Positions 5,522 through 10,541 of a stretch of DNA of 10,541 nt are shown one piece after another. Each line of letters starts with the position of its first letter. The stretch's first letter is position 1. The stretch is taken from assembly GCA_903882345.1 (NCBI GenBank), contig CAIRWO010000214.1, forward strand, positions 1 through 10,541. The letters are read 5' to 3'. Position numbers and translations under genes: made by a program. A model generated the notes under the pieces. That model made no database searches and was not told the DNA's origin. It saw only the letters and a program-made list of their open reading frames with translations. The stretch comes from Candidatus Omnitrophota bacterium. Lineage in GTDB: Bacteria > Omnitrophota > Gorgyraeia > Gygaellales > Profunditerraquicolaceae.

Positions 5522-6346
5522 TTAGCGCCACTTGATATTCGGATTATTGCGTAAAGGTACCCGGTAATAATCATACTTCGCAAAACCCAGCATCATTGCT
5601 CCATGGCAGGCAGCCCGGGAAGAAAGGCCGGTAAGCTTGCACACCTCATCCGACATATTGACAGCCATACTAACGTATCCTGCCCAGCAGGCGCCAAGCC
5701 CGAAAGACAAGGCTGCTAGCTCAAAATAAGTAAGCGCGATCGTGCATGCCTGAGGGCCCATGGGATCATCTTTGACTGAATAGGCAAGAATGACGTGCGG
5801 CGCCTCGCGGCAGATACGATCACTACCTCCATCCCAGGTTTTTACGATATTATCAAAGTGTAGAGAAGCGGCAAGCGCAGAATTATCTTTTATCATTGCG
5901 CGCATCCAGTTTACTACACCCTCTGAAAGAAGACGGATATTCTCTTTGCCGCTTATTACCTCCCATGATACCGGCTGCCGGTTTATCCCCGAAGGCGCAT
6001 ACCGCGCGATATCGATCAGTTTCTCGATAACCGGCAGGTCAACTGCCTGGTCCTTATAATTCCTGATCGAGCGGCGGCCCTTCATTAAAAGCTCGATTTT
6101 TTCCGGAGAAAGTTTCCAGCCTTCTTTTAAGGCCAGGCAATCCTGCGGCTCCATGGCCTTAAGGCAAAGCGCTGCCGGAGCGCATACTGCCATACAATGC
6201 CCGCAGTTAATACACAAATCCTCTGCCCCTTCCAGCGGATAGGGAATGCGGTTTTTTTCGTCCATCCCGATGATCTGCACAGGGCAGACCATGGCGCATT
6301 TACCGTCACCCTTGCATTTATTTTTATCGATCGTAAATAAGCTCAA
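5522..6346 (-). CDS. Nitroreductase-family flavoprotein with N-terminal ferredoxin domain
   Basis: FMN-dependent oxidoreductase of the nitroreductase superfamily with a fused two-cluster ferredoxin domain that probably delivers electrons to the flavin. It has 274 residues. The ferredoxin part (1-60) has C11-x5-C17-x3-C21-P, where D14 takes the place of the usual second cysteine, and a complete C45-x2-C-x2-C-x3-C second cluster (CINCGHCMAVC). The flavin domain begins near residue 85 with GRRSIRNY, then YAPSGINRQPVSWEV (FMN site), FGLGACWAGYV and a C-terminal GFAKYDYYRVPLR typical of this subfamily. The start is a TTG at 6346, fixed by a strong AAGGAGG (6359-6353) 6 bases upstream. It is the last gene of the zinc-ribbon/AlkD/Smr/hemerythrin run, 21 bases after the hemerythrin stop. 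The substrate is unknown, and nitroaromatic reduction should not be assumed. Confidence 0.93.
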   Translation of the reverse strand: MSLFTIDKNKCKGDGKCAMVCPVQIIGMDEKNRIPYPLEGAEDLCINCGHCMAVCAPAALCLKAMEPQDCLALKEGWKLSPEKIELLMKGRRSIRNYKDQAVDLPVIEKLIDIARYAPSGINRQPVSWEVISGKENIRLLSEGVVNWMRAMIKDNSALAASLHFDNIVKTWDGGSDRICREAPHVILAYSVKDDPMGPQACTIALTYFELAALSFGLGACWAGYVSMAVNMSDEVCKLTGLSSRAACHGAMMLGFAKYDYYRVPLRNNPNIKWR

Positions 6347-6367
6347 CTTATTCCTCCTTATCGGATT

Positions 6368-6811
6368 TTATTTGATCGTGAAGGTTATGTCTTTTAAAAA
6401 AGGATAAAATTCCGCGTCTTCCCTCTGCGCGTGGTTAGTTAATTCCTGCGTGATCTCGGTGCAGAAAGCAGTTAATTTGTCCTTTTCTCTCTGCTGCACA
6501 TCGGGCTTACCCGCTAAGGCCGCATTGGCTTCGTTTAACTTGGCTAATTTTTCCATGATTTTTCCATGCTCTTGTATCAGCTCGGCAGCGACCCTGGCAA
6601 GACGCAGCTCGTCCCTGACGAAAGCAACCGGGAATATCTCGTTCTCTTCAAACTCAAAATGCGGCACAATCGTATCTTTGAATAATTGATCCAGGCTCTT
6701 GACGTATTCAAGCACATTATAAAAATTAACGCTCTGCAGTATCTTCTGATACATATTCGGCAGCTCATAAATTTTATTATGGACCTGGGAAACAGTGATC
6801 AAGGGATCCAT
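6368..6811 (-). CDS. Hemerythrin-like (HHE-domain) protein
   Basis: A 147-residue soluble four-helix protein with the ligand pattern of a non-heme diiron hemerythrin. Such domains bind oxygen or nitric oxide, or sense and store iron. Candidate ligands are H11 (QVHNKI), H51 and E55 in HFEFEENEIFP, H82 in EHGKIMEKL, and H127 with an acidic residue at 131-132 in HAQREDAEFYPFL. The length is near that of single-domain HHE proteins and there is no fused output domain. The ATG is preceded by AAGGAGGAG at good distance. It lies 20 bases after the Smr gene and 21 bases before the nitroreductase, so the three are almost certainly co-transcribed. With rubrerythrin and MsrBA nearby, oxygen or NO handling is a reasonable inference. 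Whether it carries, senses or detoxifies cannot be read from the sequence. Confidence 0.9.
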   Translation of the reverse strand: MDPLITVSQVHNKIYELPNMYQKILQSVNFYNVLEYVKSLDQLFKDTIVPHFEFEENEIFPVAFVRDELRLARVAAELIQEHGKIMEKLAKLNEANAALAGKPDVQQREKDKLTAFCTEITQELTNHAQREDAEFYPFLKDITFTIK

Positions 6812-6831
6812 TTTATCTCCTCCTTAAAATA

Positions 6832-7086
6832 TCAATGCCTAAAATGCACAAAGATCCTGCCGAAGTTTTTATCGTCTTTTTCAAGGCGATGGTATAAATT
6901 CTTTATTGACGGCTGCTCCAGGAACCTCAATACGCGCTTCTTTAACTGGCCGCTGCCTTTGCCGGGGATGATCTCTACCAGGGAAATTTTCTTACTCACC
7001 GCTTCTTCAATTACGCGGTTTAATTCCGCCTCGATCGCCCGGCCATTGCTAAAAATATCATGCAGGTCTAATTTGATCTTCGCCAT
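6832..7086 (-). CDS. Stand-alone Smr-domain protein
   Basis: An 84-residue protein consisting of an Smr (small MutS-related) domain, known elsewhere as a nuclease module at the C-terminus of MutS2 and in stand-alone proteins. It shows LDLHD (LDLH motif, near residue 6), IIPGKGSGQLKKRV (counterpart of the usual HGKG loop, with proline in place of histidine), a helix VLRFLEQPSIKNLYHRL and the final strand GRIFVHFRH. The PGKGSGQLKKRVLRFL form matches a known stand-alone subfamily. I start it at the ATG at 7086, 8 bases after an AAGGGG ribosome site; a TTG at 7089 directly before it is in frame but less likely. It lies 22 bases after the AlkD stop and 20 bases before the hemerythrin gene. A DNA- or RNA-processing role is inferred from the family. 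Confidence 0.9.
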   Translation of the reverse strand: MAKIKLDLHDIFSNGRAIEAELNRVIEEAVSKKISLVEIIPGKGSGQLKKRVLRFLEQPSIKNLYHRLEKDDKNFGRIFVHFRH

Positions 7087-7108
7087 CAATAAATCCCCTT
7101 ACCTCATC

Positions 7109-7816
7109 TTACCCAAGATACTTTTTGCGCTCTGGCTCCGGAAAACGTTCGATCGCATATCTCAGCATGGTGCGCGGCATTTTTAAACGATACTTATCCA
7201 GGAAATAAACTAATTTTGATTTATCGCGTTTGCCGACTTCCCGAAGCATCCATCCGGATGCCTTATGTATTAAATCCTCTTTATCTCTAAGCAGCATCCG
7301 GCCGATAGAAAGCGCATCGCTAAATTCACGCTGTCTTATAAAATAAAACGTCGCCAGGATCGCGATCCTGCGCTCCCATAATGATCGCGAACGCGCCAGG
7401 CTATAAAGCAGCTTTCTGCTCTTATCTTCCAGGAATGCGCCGACAATATGGTGCGCTGTCAAATCTACCAAATCCCAGTTATTAATATATCTGGTATGCG
7501 CCAGGTATGACAAATAGATCTTTTTACGTTCTAGCTGATCAGCTTTAGCGAATTTCAAGACAAGGATTAAAAGAGCAAGCAGCCTTTCTTCATGTATGGC
7601 TGACTTAAGCAGGCTAAGCGTGTCCTTAATGCTCAAACCCTGATATCTGCCGGCAACCTTGCGTATATAAGGCACCTGAACTCCGATAAATATATCCCCT
7701 TCTGCGTATTCACCCGGCCCGGTCTTAAAGTATCGTTGCAGAAGGCTTGCCTTATCTTTTCTCGCGTATTTGCGTAATTCCCGCTTCAGGTTAGTTAAAG
7801 ACATTTGCGGTTGCAT
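7109..7816 (-). CDS. AlkD-like DNA glycosylase (DNA alkylation repair protein)
   Basis: A HEAT-like-repeat glycosylase of the AlkD/AlkC type that removes bulky or positively charged alkylated bases such as 3- and 7-methylpurines. It has 235 residues from this start, the usual length. Signatures: FIGVQVPYIRKVA near 43-55, INNWDLVDLTAHHIVG (111-126) with W114 and D118 spaced like catalytic W109/D113 of Bacillus cereus AlkD, LWERRIAILATFYFIR (146-161), HKASGWMLREVGKRD (184-198) and MPRTMLRYAIERF near the end. The frame remains open to 7957, but that extension overlaps the zinc-ribbon gene and has no family resemblance. The ATG at 7816 lies 5 bases after the zinc-ribbon stop with AAAGA between, suggesting re-initiation. 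An ATG at 7804 is an alternative start. Confidence 0.92.
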   Translation of the reverse strand: MQPQMSLTNLKRELRKYARKDKASLLQRYFKTGPGEYAEGDIFIGVQVPYIRKVAGRYQGLSIKDTLSLLKSAIHEERLLALLILVLKFAKADQLERKKIYLSYLAHTRYINNWDLVDLTAHHIVGAFLEDKSRKLLYSLARSRSLWERRIAILATFYFIRQREFSDALSIGRMLLRDKEDLIHKASGWMLREVGKRDKSKLVYFLDKYRLKMPRTMLRYAIERFPEPERKKYLG

Positions 7817-7821
7817 TCTTT

Positions 7822-8016
7822 TTATCTTATTACGAGCAGCACAAAAGCCAACAAAACTAATAACAACAGAGAAACGATCGCTATCTTTTTCGGTGAGTAC
7901 TTCATCGAGCTGATAAAGCCGCAGCTTCTCTGCAGGCTCTTCCCGCAGTAAAGGCAAAGCAGCGCCTCATCGTCATAGATCGGCTTCTTGCAGTGCGGGC
8001 AAATATATTCTCCCAT
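7822..8016 (-). CDS. Small zinc-ribbon membrane protein
   Basis: A 64-residue protein with an N-terminal zinc ribbon and one C-terminal membrane helix. The ribbon is built from CPHC (C6, C9) and CLYC (C21, C24); an extra cysteine is C32. After a basic linker MKYSPKK (38-44), residues 45-63 form a very hydrophobic segment (IAIVSLLLLVLLAFVLLVI), followed by a terminal arginine, so the ribbon probably faces the cytoplasm. The ATG at 8016 has no Shine-Dalgarno; a weak TATAGA lies about 10 bases upstream without a clear -35 box. The stop is 5 bases ahead of the AlkD start, which fits coupled translation. Such proteins are common and of unknown role. The reading frame is supported by the cysteine spacing and the membrane helix. 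Confidence 0.82.
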   Translation of the reverse strand: MGEYICPHCKKPIYDDEALLCLYCGKSLQRSCGFISSMKYSPKKIAIVSLLLLVLLAFVLLVIR

Positions 8017-8043
8017 GTATTAAATGTCTATACTAGTTGCGTA

Positions 8044-8397
8044 TTAGGTTTTTGCAGACTCGCATAGATAGCGGGCAATAGGAGACAGCTTTCCGCTTTC
8101 ATAAGGGAATTCCTTACAGTGGTTGGGTTTAAGGCCATAATCGATCTTGTGGATAGAACAGAGCCCTCCACGCGTAAGAAAAGAGCACTGCTCGTCTTCA
8201 ACGCTGGTGCCGACCCTGTATCCGGAAGGGTAATCATCGTCTTTCTCCAGATGGAAGAAATCCCCTCCTTTTATACCCAGCTTCAGTATCTTCTTTGCCT
8301 CATCCAAATCCACCCAGGTTCCCATACGGCAACACTTGGCCTGGACCACGCATTTACCGCAATCAATCTTCTTCTTTTTCTTTATATGTTTAGCCAT
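8044..8397 (-). CDS. YkgJ-family cysteine-cluster protein
   Basis: A 117-residue protein with the cysteine arrangement of the YkgJ family, thought to bind zinc or an iron-sulfur cluster; the molecular role is not established. Cysteines: C13 and C16 (DCGKC), C22-C23 (KCC), C71 (EQCSFL), C80 (GLCSIH), C94 (HCKEFPY) and C112 (LCES). The CSFL, CSIH and HCKEFP motifs are characteristic. The N-terminus is very basic (AKHIKKKKK). I start it at the ATG at 8397; the frame extends 9 codons to a TTG at 8424, but those bases contain the TATAAT of its own promoter. There is no Shine-Dalgarno, and the -10 box ends 7 bases before the ATG, so the transcript would begin essentially at the start codon. It is followed after 27 bases by the zinc-ribbon gene. 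Confidence 0.9.
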   Translation of the reverse strand: MAKHIKKKKKIDCGKCVVQAKCCRMGTWVDLDEAKKILKLGIKGGDFFHLEKDDDYPSGYRVGTSVEDEQCSFLTRGGLCSIHKIDYGLKPNHCKEFPYESGKLSPIARYLCESAKT

Positions 8398-8404
8398 GTC
8401 AGCT

Positions 8405-8432
8405 ATTATATCTCTACTCAGCAAAAAGCCAA
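8405..8432 (-). promoter_or_regulatory. Promoter giving a leaderless YkgJ-family transcript
   Basis: On the minus strand TTGGCT (8432-8427, 4 of 6 consensus bases) and a perfect TATAAT (8410-8405) are 16 bases apart. The first base of the ATG is 8 bases past the -10 box, where transcription normally starts, and no ribosome site exists. The -35 box is weak, but the -10 box and its placement right after the CARDB stop support the call. Confidence 0.6.
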
Positions 8433-8440
8433 GCCTTTTT
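8423..8440 (-). terminator. Weak candidate terminator after the CARDB gene
   Basis: On the minus strand AAAAAG and CTTTTT (8440-8423) form a 6-bp inverted repeat around a 6-base loop, overlapping the CARDB stop codon and ending in a T run. The stem is AT-rich and short. It also contains the -35 box of the next gene, so this is a tentative call. Confidence 0.3.
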
Positions 8441-8924
8441 AGTATGCCCCCGGGCGAGGTGACAATGATTTTATGTAAACCGTGCTCTGTTTGATATTAT
8501 TTGTCTCATCGGCTTCCTGCACCGCATTAAATTTATCTATTTCGGCAGTCACCGAATACTTACCCCCTGCCCAACTTATTGGTGAAGCAGGCTTCCATTG
8601 AAGGTTTATTTCTTCCCCGCTTTTTAATGCCGGTACCTGAATAGTCCCATTTATCAGCTGGGAAAGTTTTTCGCATTCACTGCCTCCATTGCAAGTTAGA
8701 GCCGAACAGCTTAAAGAAAGAAGACATCCTGCGGCATCGCCCTTGCCCTGGTTTTTAACGCTGATCATAACCGAATTAACCACTCCTCCTTCTTTAGCCA
8801 AAGGCGCGAATGTAACTGAATCAACTATCAGATCCGGCAGAAGAACAGTTCCTTCAGCCATGGCCAGCCCAAAACAAATAAAAATACTCACCACACAACT
8901 TACCGCTATCTTAAAACTTCTCAT
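8439..8924 (-). CDS. Secreted CARDB-domain protein
   Basis: A 161-residue exported protein consisting of a single CARDB (cell adhesion related domain in bacteria) immunoglobulin-like fold. Residues 1-23 are a signal peptide (basic MRSFK, hydrophobic IAVSCVVSIFICFGLAMA, likely cleavage after AMA). The domain begins PDLIVDSVTFAP (30-41) and continues ISVKNQGKGDA (54-64), VPALKSGEEINLQW (97-110), GGKYSVTAEIDKFNAVQE (120-137) and DETNN (139-143), all characteristic. Four extra cysteines (67, 73, 78, 84) in the middle loop could form two disulfides outside the cell. There is no membrane anchor or sorting motif at the C-terminus. The ATG at 8924 is preceded by GGAG 9 bases away and overlaps the stop of a 9-codon upstream frame. 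The partner or ligand is unknown; CARDB modules usually bind other proteins or sugars. Confidence 0.88.
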   Translation of the reverse strand: MRSFKIAVSCVVSIFICFGLAMAEGTVLLPDLIVDSVTFAPLAKEGGVVNSVMISVKNQGKGDAAGCLLSLSCSALTCNGGSECEKLSQLINGTIQVPALKSGEEINLQWKPASPISWAGGKYSVTAEIDKFNAVQEADETNNIKQSTVYIKSLSPRPGAY

Positions 8925-8950
8925 CTCTGCTCACTCCATTTCTCAAACAT
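8921..8950 (-). CDS. Possible 9-residue leader peptide overlapping the CARDB start
   Basis: The ATG at 8950 has an excellent Shine-Dalgarno, AGGAGG (8962-8957), 6 bases upstream and directly after the cupin stop. The frame encodes MFEKWSEQR and ends at a TGA (8923-8921) that overlaps the CARDB ATG (8924-8922) as ATGA. This is the best ribosome site near CARDB, better than the GGAG of CARDB itself. It could be a real coupled mini-gene that brings ribosomes to CARDB, or a chance frame with the ribosome site simply placed far upstream. It carries no recognisable attenuation codons. Confidence 0.35.
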   Translation of the reverse strand: MFEKWSEQR

Positions 8951-8962
8951 CGCTCGCCTCCT

Positions 8963-9232
8963 CTATTTAAAATTGTAGTGTTTCTTTACCGGTTTATGCA
9001 CATTCCAGGTGCAGGAAAGGCCCTTGGGAAAAGTAACAAAATCACCCTTGCCAAAGCTTACGCTTTTGCCGTCTTTGGTTTCTACCGTGACCTGGCCCTC
9101 CAAAAGTAAACACTCTTCTACCGAATCATAGCTCCAGTCAAAGCGCGATACCTCTTTTGTCCAAATCGACCAATTAAACACACCCATCTCTTTTAATTCC
9201 TCATCGCTTAATTTCTGTACTTTTATCTCCAT
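8963..9232 (-). CDS. Small single-domain cupin
   Basis: An 89-residue cytoplasmic protein with a compact beta-barrel cupin fold of the short (S)-ureidoglycine aminohydrolase-like cupin_3 type. Motifs: EECLLLEGQVTVETKDG (39-55), VSFGKGDFVTFPKG (58-71), and CTWNVHKPVKKHY (74-86), which is the usual end of this family. The classical metal-binding HxH is not obvious: the first motif has E39, E40 and C41, so metal use is uncertain. The frame stays open to a GTG at 9244, but GGAGG is placed within that extension, 5 bases ahead of the ATG at 9232, so I start there. The start is 23 bases after the DUF2892 stop, and the cupin stop abuts the ribosome site of the next frame. The reaction, if any, is unknown. 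Confidence 0.88.
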   Translation of the reverse strand: MEIKVQKLSDEELKEMGVFNWSIWTKEVSRFDWSYDSVEECLLLEGQVTVETKDGKSVSFGKGDFVTFPKGLSCTWNVHKPVKKHYNFK

Positions 9233-9255
9233 AACCGCCTCCACCTGCCATATTT

Positions 9256-9447
9256 CTATTTTTTAATCTTGCACGTTGAGATACCCAAGACTTTATATAA
9301 TCCGCACCAGCCTACGGCAGCGGAAAAAAGGAAACCTAACGCGACAATCCCGGTAAACCAGCACTGCCAATACAGCGCCAAACCACCCAGCGCCAGTCCC
9401 AGCACCAGCCGAATAACTCTATCTACTTTGCCTACATTCTGTTTCAT
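9256..9447 (-). CDS. DUF2892 (YgaP-like) inner-membrane protein
   Basis: A 63-residue membrane protein of the DUF2892/YgaP transmembrane family. It begins with the conserved MKQNVGKVDRVIRLVLGLALG and ends with GWCGLYKVLGISTC, both family signatures. Two membrane segments are visible, about 12-26 (VIRLVLGLALGGLAL) and 30-50 (FTGIVALGFLFSAAVGWCGLY), probably a hairpin with both ends inside. C47 and C58 are in the conserved positions. Family members occur alone or fused to rhodanese domains; here it is alone and there is no rhodanese gene nearby. The ATG overlaps the RlpA-like gene stop as ATGA, with GGAGGTGA upstream inside that gene, so translation is coupled. Function is unknown; a link to sulfur transfer is known only for the fused forms. 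Confidence 0.92.
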   Translation of the reverse strand: MKQNVGKVDRVIRLVLGLALGGLALYWQCWFTGIVALGFLFSAAVGWCGLYKVLGISTCKIKK

Positions 9448-9866
9448 TGGGCCTTCACCTCCGTTACCGTAACATTGATTATTCCGGTTTTAATGTCAGC
9501 GAGCTCTAAAAAAGCTTTACGGCTTAAATCAATGATCCTGCCCTGCCTGAATAATCTTTTCCTTGGGCCAAAGTTGTTATGCCTGACCACGACGCATTTT
9601 CCGTTATCCGCAGAGCAAACCTTATAATATTTACCGTAATCATTTTTACGCAAAGCGCAAGTCAAAGAATCATTATCTAAATGCTCACCTGTCGAGGTAA
9701 TCGATGCGGCATACCAGCTAGCCTTACCTACAGTGGGATATGGCCCCACAACCGCGTTCCCTGCGTCCCAATTAAGGACTACCTGAATAATAAGATAGAC
9801 CAGAATAATAAAAACAAGATATCTTTTCAATAAAAGTTTGATCGTATTTATTATTTCCTCGCTCAA
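9444..9866 (-). CDS. Membrane-anchored RlpA-like double-psi beta-barrel protein
   Basis: A 140-residue protein with an N-terminal membrane anchor (about 16-31, YLVFIILVYLIIQVVL) and an extracytoplasmic RlpA-type double-psi beta-barrel. Such domains are found in septal peptidoglycan-cleaving lytic transglycosylases. The barrel runs from VGKASWYA (46-53) through LTCALRKNDYGKYYKV (68-83) and CVVVRHNNFGP (91-101) to GRIIDLSRKAFLEL (109-122), with the conserved D113. The usual NDRGP loop reads NNFGP here, and there is no SPOR domain, so enzymatic activity is uncertain. Three cysteines (70, 84, 91) may form a disulfide. The start is a TTG at 9866, with GGTGAGG about 8-10 bases upstream inside a GAGGCGCCTC palindrome (9869-9878). 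It follows the sensor gene by 10 bases and overlaps DUF2892 by 4. Confidence 0.88.
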   Translation of the reverse strand: MSEEIINTIKLLLKRYLVFIILVYLIIQVVLNWDAGNAVVGPYPTVGKASWYAASITSTGEHLDNDSLTCALRKNDYGKYYKVCSADNGKCVVVRHNNFGPRKRLFRQGRIIDLSRKAFLELADIKTGIINVTVTEVKAQ

Positions 9867-9876
9867 AAGAGGCGCC

Positions 9877-10541
9877 TCACCTAAAGGAGCGAGGATTGGG
9901 CATGGATTCGTAGTTCACACCCGCGATGGGTTCATTTTGGATAGTTTGCTGCAGGACGGATAGGACGTCTTGGCACTGAAACAACACCTTACGCTTCTGC
10001 CCCAGAGACATGGCCAGGGATCGAACATTCGTGTTCTCGCGAGAGAAAACGATGATACGTCCCCTGACCTCGCTGAACCGTGCGTAGTCCGAAATCGCCG
10101 CTTTAAGATCGGGATCGCCGTAAAGTTTCTGGAGCGAAGCCAAGCCATCCAGATCCTTACGGACCTGCTGATCCTCCTTGGCCATCACTGTTTCCAACTC
10201 GTCCATTTTCTTGTCGCTTTCTTCCGCTATATGCGGTGCAAGTAGAGTCTGTATGCGCAACGCTGCGGTCTGGGCGCCGAAAGCAAGCAGCGCCACGTTT
10301 CCAGCCTCCGGGGAGCCAGCGCTCTTCGCCACAAGCCTAGAGAGGACGGTGTCCATTTCTTTGAGCGCGTCAGCGGCCGGGCCAAAGGCCAAACTGTAAG
10401 CTTTGATGTTGGTGTTCTTGACTGCCAGACCCAGTAGGTCGTTGTCGATGTGTTGGAGGTCAGTAAAAACCTTGGAGAATTTGGCAAGAAGGTCTTTTTC
10501 ACCCTGGGTTCCGCCCGCCGCCAGGAGTTGCCCAAGTTCCT
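9877..10541 (-). CDS. Four-helix-bundle chemoreceptor-like sensor protein (5' part beyond window)
   Basis: The frame is open from the right edge to a TGA at 9877, giving 220 visible residues; the true start is outside, and the TTG at 10392 is only an internal leucine codon. The sequence is almost wholly helical. It contains FSRENTNVRSLAMSLGQKR, which resembles the last helix of the periplasmic four-helix-bundle sensor domain of methyl-accepting chemotaxis proteins. Preceding helices include FSKVFTDLQHIDNDLLGLAV and MDELETVMAKEDQQVRKDL. It ends at MPNPRSFR with no second membrane helix, HAMP or signalling hairpin, so it is either a stand-alone sensor or a truncated receptor. Its hand-counted GC (about 55%) is higher than the rest of the window. 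It is followed after 10 bases by the RlpA-like gene. The family call is moderate. Confidence 0.7.
   Translation of the reverse strand, partial: ELGQLLAAGGTQGEKDLLAKFSKVFTDLQHIDNDLLGLAVKNTNIKAYSLAFGPAADALKEMDTVLSRLVAKSAGSPEAGNVALLAFGAQTAALRIQTLLAPHIAEESDKKMDELETVMAKEDQQVRKDLDGLASLQKLYGDPDLKAAISDYARFSEVRGRIIVFSRENTNVRSLAMSLGQKRKVLFQCQDVLSVLQQTIQNEPIAGVNYESMPNPRSFR

Noticed and set aside
6686..7186. 166-codon plus-strand frame across the Smr and hemerythrin genes
   Set aside because: It covers two well-supported minus-strand genes and their spacer and has no family resemblance.
7817..7957. 47-codon N-terminal extension of the AlkD-like protein
   Set aside because: It lies inside the zinc-ribbon gene in another frame and has no counterpart in AlkD proteins.
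10227..10535. 102-codon minus-strand frame at the right edge
   Set aside because: It is a shifted-frame shadow of the sensor gene, rich in arginine and tryptophan, with no family signal.

Overview
The window is a gene-dense bacterial segment in which every gene I can support lies on the minus strand, so transcription runs from the right edge to the left edge. Hand-counted sample lines give about 45-47% GC for most of it and about 55% for the last 640 bases. The gene set (rubrerythrin, hemerythrin-like protein, ferredoxin-fused nitroreductase, peptide methionine sulfoxide reductase) suggests an anaerobe or microaerophile that must handle oxygen and reactive species. The style (compact minus-strand operons, mixed start codons, small zinc-ribbon and YkgJ proteins) would fit an uncultured lineage such as Omnitrophota, but that assignment is a guess.

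Read in the direction of transcription (right to left), the layout is as follows. (1) 10541-8439 is an envelope and sensor group: the C-terminal part of a four-helix-bundle chemoreceptor-like sensor, a membrane-anchored RlpA-type double-psi beta-barrel protein, a DUF2892/YgaP-like membrane protein, a small cupin, a possible 9-residue leader peptide and a secreted CARDB protein. (2) 8432-8044 is a YkgJ-type cysteine-cluster gene with its own promoter and apparently no 5' leader. (3) 8016-5522 is a tightly spaced group encoding a zinc-ribbon membrane protein, an AlkD-like DNA glycosylase, a stand-alone Smr protein, a hemerythrin-like protein and a ferredoxin-nitroreductase. (4) 5490-3748 is a strong sigma70-type promoter driving an orphan MEDS-domain sensor and a secreted MsrB-MsrA fusion. 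(5) 3760-2886 is a promoter embedded in the end of msrBA, then an unannotated 56-residue membrane protein and a classical rubrerythrin, closed by a terminator near 2835-2854. (6) 2755-1 is dusB, split by a one-base frameshift, followed by recG, which runs off the left edge.

Groups 3 to 5 read together as a redox-stress and DNA-repair neighbourhood: peroxide and oxygen handling (rubrerythrin, hemerythrin), repair of oxidised methionine outside the cytoplasm (MsrBA), repair of alkylated or blocked DNA (AlkD, Smr, RecG) and flavin or ferredoxin electron transfer (nitroreductase). That link is inferred from gene content and order.

The points most worth a second look are a four-copy heptanucleotide tandem repeat inside recG between helicase motifs, two genes whose promoters leave almost no 5' leader, the MEDS-MsrBA pair, and the small membrane protein ahead of rubrerythrin. 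No stretch longer than 300 bases lacks a gene. I found no tRNA, rRNA, CRISPR array or insertion sequence.
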